NCBI GenBank assembly: GCA_021826835.1
Contig: JAKAYH010000012.1
Span: forward strand, 1-16,540
DNA from: Thermoplasmata archaeon
GTDB taxonomy: Archaea; Thermoplasmatota; Thermoplasmata; Thermoplasmatales; Thermoplasmataceae
Reading direction: 5' to 3'
DNA length: 16,540 bases
Made by a program: the position numbers and the translations under genes. Under the pieces are notes generated by a model, which was not told the origin of the DNA, searched no databases, and worked only from the letters and a program-made list of their open reading frames with translations. Of the stretch, positions 14,020 through 16,540 are shown in pieces (within the stretch, counting starts at the first letter, position 1; each line of letters starts with the position of its first letter).

Positions 14020-15438
14020 ATGTCAATTAGGGAAATTTTGAGAAAACCCTTGCTCATTCGAGTACTTTCTCTATCAATAATTTTATTAGTGTTGGTATCG
14101 TTCTTCGGAATTGGAGTTGTTCCATACCACTCTTCAGAGCACTCCACATATAATCCAAGCACTGTTTCTACCAACTATTATAATCCTGTTAGCGAAAATC
14201 AATGGTCACCCATCACAGCAGTCGGACCTGGCCCAAGAGCCAACGCAAGTATGGCATATGGTTCCACAACAAGTGGGGTCATCCTATTTGGAGGAGAGGT
14301 CTTTAATGGGCCTAATATAACTTTTCTTAATCAGACATGGCAATATTACTCGGGAAACTGGATAAATCTTACTACTTCAAATGCACCGCCCGCAATGATC
14401 GGTGCTTCAATGCAGTATGATCCTTCAACTGGATATATATTGCTCTTTGGAGGAATGAACAAAACTTCCTATTTCAATCAAACGTGGATTTTTACAGGAA
14501 AGACGTGGTCTGTTTTGAACTTTTCAACGCATCCTTCGTCCATGGCATTCGGAGCGATGAGTTATTCTCCTGCTCTAAACGCCATAATTCTTTATGGAGG
14601 AATAGGACCAAATGGATATCTTAACTCAACATGGGAGTACAAGAATAAGTGGATAAATATTACAACAGACAGTAAAAAAATGCCTTCCATGGAAGGATCT
14701 GAAATGGCATATGATTCAGCTGGTTACCCAATAATGTTTGGAGGTTACAATTCTGAGGGTTATTCTGATACCACGTGGACAATGAGCAGTTCCATGACAT
14801 GGAATAATATAACGACAATCCACAACCCTGGAGGCAGAGCCTTTGGAGAATTAAAGTTCTATCTTCTGGACAATGAGACAATCCTATTTGGTGGAGTAAA
14901 CTCAAACGGTCCAATTTCTGGAACATGGGAATTTAATTCTTCTTCCAATATGTGGATGGAAGGTCAATTGAGAGGATCAGAACCTAATGTATACTATGGG
15001 CAGACAATGGCACGTTACGAGGCAAATTCAACCCTAATATTGTTTGGTGGTTCAATGGGAACACAAACTTTCTCATCTACATACTCATTTGCAAATATTA
15101 CTGAATACTATGTTGTATTCAAAGAATCCGGACTGCCTTCATCTGCGGAATGGGGAGTTCAACTAGGCAATACGTTCGTGAATTCTACCTCAAGTGATAT
15201 AAGCATTTTAGCACCTACTGGAACTCAGTGCTACAACATTACTATGGTTCCGTCAGGATATCAAACGTCCCAAATGAGTGGAAACATAACGGTCTACTTC
15301 GAAGAGCTTAATGAGACTATTACATTCACGAAAATACCCGGTTTGGTCTATTACTTCTATGGAGCTTTTGCAGGTGTGGGATTAGTTGTTCTTGCCTTGA
15401 TCGTCACAGAGGTTATGAGAAAGATGGGTAAGAAGTGA
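14020..15438 (+). CDS. Membrane-anchored surface protein with six kelch repeats
   Basis: This 472-residue protein has an N-terminal hydrophobic segment (about 12-31), an extracellular beta propeller and a C-terminal helix (about 446-466) ending in RKMGKK. Six kelch blades are marked by VILFGG, ILLFGG, IILYGG, PIMFGG, TILFGG and LILFGG, each followed by a W-containing strand (TWQYY, TWIFT, TWEYK, TWTMS, TWEFN, and STYSF in the last). After the propeller comes a beta module, YYVVFKESGLPSSAEWGVQL, shared with the S53 peptidase of this window. I count 18 N-x-S/T sequons, so it is probably heavily N-glycosylated, which fits its position just after agl3. Kelch propellers bind proteins or sugars, or in some enzymes form a catalytic scaffold; no catalytic residues are recognisable here, so a binding or adhesive role is guessed. 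A leaderless start is supported by the TATA box. Confidence 0.88.
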   Translation: MSIREILRKPLLIRVLSLSIILLVLVSFFGIGVVPYHSSEHSTYNPSTVSTNYYNPVSENQWSPITAVGPGPRANASMAYGSTTSGVILFGGEVFNGPNITFLNQTWQYYSGNWINLTTSNAPPAMIGASMQYDPSTGYILLFGGMNKTSYFNQTWIFTGKTWSVLNFSTHPSSMAFGAMSYSPALNAIILYGGIGPNGYLNSTWEYKNKWINITTDSKKMPSMEGSEMAYDSAGYPIMFGGYNSEGYSDTTWTMSSSMTWNNITTIHNPGGRAFGELKFYLLDNETILFGGVNSNGPISGTWEFNSSSNMWMEGQLRGSEPNVYYGQTMARYEANSTLILFGGSMGTQTFSSTYSFANITEYYVVFKESGLPSSAEWGVQLGNTFVNSTSSDISILAPTGTQCYNITMVPSGYQTSQMSGNITVYFEELNETITFTKIPGLVYYFYGAFAGVGLVVLALIVTEVMRKMGKK

Positions 15439-15805
15439 GACACTTCTAATGCAGCAACTCTTGCAATAAACTTTGTACTTCAAAGTAGATGTTTGAATCA
15501 TTTTGATTAAGAAATCTCTTTGAATAGTATATTAATAATAATTAGATTAAATACCTTCTAATACGGCTTAAACTGCATGTTATCTGTTCTAGTTTTATCC
15601 ATATTTACCTGCTGCCCTTTAAAATTGTAACTACTTAAAAAATGTGTTTCGCTCTCTTCTATTCCCCAAATCAATTGAGTAAATTGCTCAAGAACCTATG
15701 TTATGAAACCGTGTTCTGATTTGGATCGATTTCATACCTTTTGCCATTATAGTACATCCTCGAAGCTGTTTCAAAAAATTTTAATTCATTAACCAATCAG
15801 GAAAA
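15439..15805. other. Intergenic region before the right-edge gene
   Basis: This 367-bp AT-rich stretch has stops in all frames. It contains TTTTAATT at 15779 as the promoter of the next gene. On the minus strand a frame of about 30 codons near 15701-15790 contains RMYYNGKRYEIDP, which could be a gene relic but matches nothing I recognise. No RNA gene or repeat was found. Confidence 0.5.
15779..15786 (+). promoter_or_regulatory. TATA box of the right-edge secreted protein gene
   Basis: TTTTAATT is centred about 24 bp before the GTG at 15806. It supports that GTG as the start of a leaderless mRNA. Confidence 0.5.
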
Positions 15806-16540
15806 GTGCAGATAAACAATATCAGAGTGATTTTACGTCTATTAATAGTGTCGTCATCACTAATTTTTGCGCCTGTTTTTGGAAGTGAGAGCAATATTCA
15901 CGCAATGACAATGTCTTCCTCATCGAATGTGATTAGTCAAAAACTACCTCCATGGCTGTTTAACGAATCTTACTTCAATTATTCTTTAACTGTTAACGGA
16001 GAGAATCAACTTACGCATATTATGATTAATGATGTGAATATAAATTGTGGGTTGGTTTCTTATTATCAAAATACGAAAACTAACTATCATATATGTTCAT
16101 CCAATGAGCGTTTCTGTTGTCCGAATACCTCATTAAACATTTTCCCAGGAGTATCCTCTTTTGTTCTAACTTCTATTCAAAATGCAAAAAATCCATTTAT
16201 AAGTGGTGACAATGATGTAATTAACTCGTCTCTAAGGGTGGATTGCATTGTTTACTACATGAATAGAAATATAACCGTAGATAAGCTATTTTTAAATAAA
16301 ACATGCAAAAATAAGGGAACTGATTTTAACATTGCAGAGACCTATGATTGCCTCGATGCATATTCCGGATTGTCTTTAAGACTTAACACAACGGAATCTG
16401 GGAATTATAGTTTTAGTTACAGCGATTATAAACTATTTTCGACCAACGTTATGCTCAATGGAACCTTGAATAAAAGTAAAAATTCTGTTGATGCCAATGG
16501 TTATACGATGTATTATGAAATCTTCATAGGGTGTTTAGCG
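15806..16540 (+). CDS. Unrecognised cysteine-containing secreted protein, 3' end outside window
   Basis: From the GTG at 15806 the frame is open for 245 codons to the window edge. I do not recognise the protein. The N-terminus MQINNIRVILRLLIVSSSLI continues into FAPVFGSES, a clear signal peptide (hydrophobic 8-24). The mature part is Asn-rich, with about ten N-x-S/T sequons (for example NESYFNYS, NTT, NGT). At least eight cysteines occur in scattered singles and one pair (NCG, ICSS, FCCP, DCIVYY, TCKN, DCLDAYSG, GCLA), which suggests disulfides in an extracellular domain. No TM segment appears after the signal peptide within the window. A TATA box about 24 bp upstream supports the GTG. It lies downstream of agl3 and the kelch gene and is likely another surface glycoprotein; its function is unknown. 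Confidence 0.75.
   Translation, partial: MQINNIRVILRLLIVSSSLIFAPVFGSESNIHAMTMSSSSNVISQKLPPWLFNESYFNYSLTVNGENQLTHIMINDVNINCGLVSYYQNTKTNYHICSSNERFCCPNTSLNIFPGVSSFVLTSIQNAKNPFISGDNDVINSSLRVDCIVYYMNRNITVDKLFLNKTCKNKGTDFNIAETYDCLDAYSGLSLRLNTTESGNYSFSYSDYKLFSTNVMLNGTLNKSKNSVDANGYTMYYEIFIGCLA

Noticed and set aside
15701..15790. Minus-strand fragment containing RMYYNGKRYEIDP, possibly a transposase relic
   Set aside because: It is only about 30 codons, matches no family I can name, and overlaps a probable promoter.

Overview
The window is AT-rich archaeal DNA that fits an acidophilic member of the Thermoplasmatales (Thermoplasma/Ferroplasma/Cuniculiplasma-like). Supporting this are a mevalonate 3-kinase (an isoprenoid step typical of that order), a two-subunit glycine decarboxylase, an archaeal Sec61-beta, an RPA-type ssDNA-binding protein with its RPA-associated partner, a beta-CASP RNase of aCPSF2 type, and several secreted proteins. 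Many genes have a TATA-like box centred about 25 bp before the start codon, which implies leaderless mRNAs. No tRNA, rRNA or CRISPR array was recognised.

Layout. (1) 1-1935, minus: start of a secreted S53 (sedolisin/kumamolisin) acid peptidase that runs off the left edge. (2) 1936-2277: intergenic promoter region, then a 76-aa winged-helix regulator on plus. (3) 2505-3586: Sec61-beta (minus) and type I signal peptidase (plus), divergent from one 104-bp promoter region. (4) 3567-4535, minus: mevalonate 3-kinase, overlapping the signal peptidase gene tail to tail. (5) 4752-7581, plus: gcvPA-gcvPB, preceded by a 15-codon leader ORF that overlaps gcvPA by ATGA. (6) 7629-7902: frameshifted, truncated IS256-family transposase remnant. 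(7) 8011-9917, minus: RPA plus RPA-associated protein, an ATGA-coupled operon. (8) 10041-12030, plus: methylthioadenosine/methylthioinosine phosphorylase and aCPSF2-like RNase, 1 bp apart. (9) 12053-12667, minus: MarC-family membrane protein. (10) 12772-13947, plus: UDP-sulfoquinovose synthase (Agl3/SQD1). (11) 14020-15438, plus: membrane-anchored six-repeat kelch protein very rich in N-glycosylation sequons. (12) 15806-16540, plus: start of an unrecognised cysteine-containing secreted protein running off the right edge.

How the genes work together. Three blocks are housekeeping: glycine cleavage, ssDNA binding, and RNA turnover with purine/methionine salvage. The rest concerns the cell surface. 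Sec61-beta and signal peptidase export and process secreted proteins. The S53 peptidase, kelch protein and right-edge protein are likely clients. Agl3 makes a sulfonated sugar nucleotide that could end up on N-glycans of proteins such as the kelch protein. The S53 peptidase and the kelch protein carry the same C-terminal ESGLP-type beta module although they lie about 12 kb apart. Nothing here amounts to a clearly new defence or mobile system. The most notable items are that shared surface module, apparent loss of the S53 calcium-site aspartates, the leader ORF before gcvPA, and the unrecognised sequon-rich right-edge protein.
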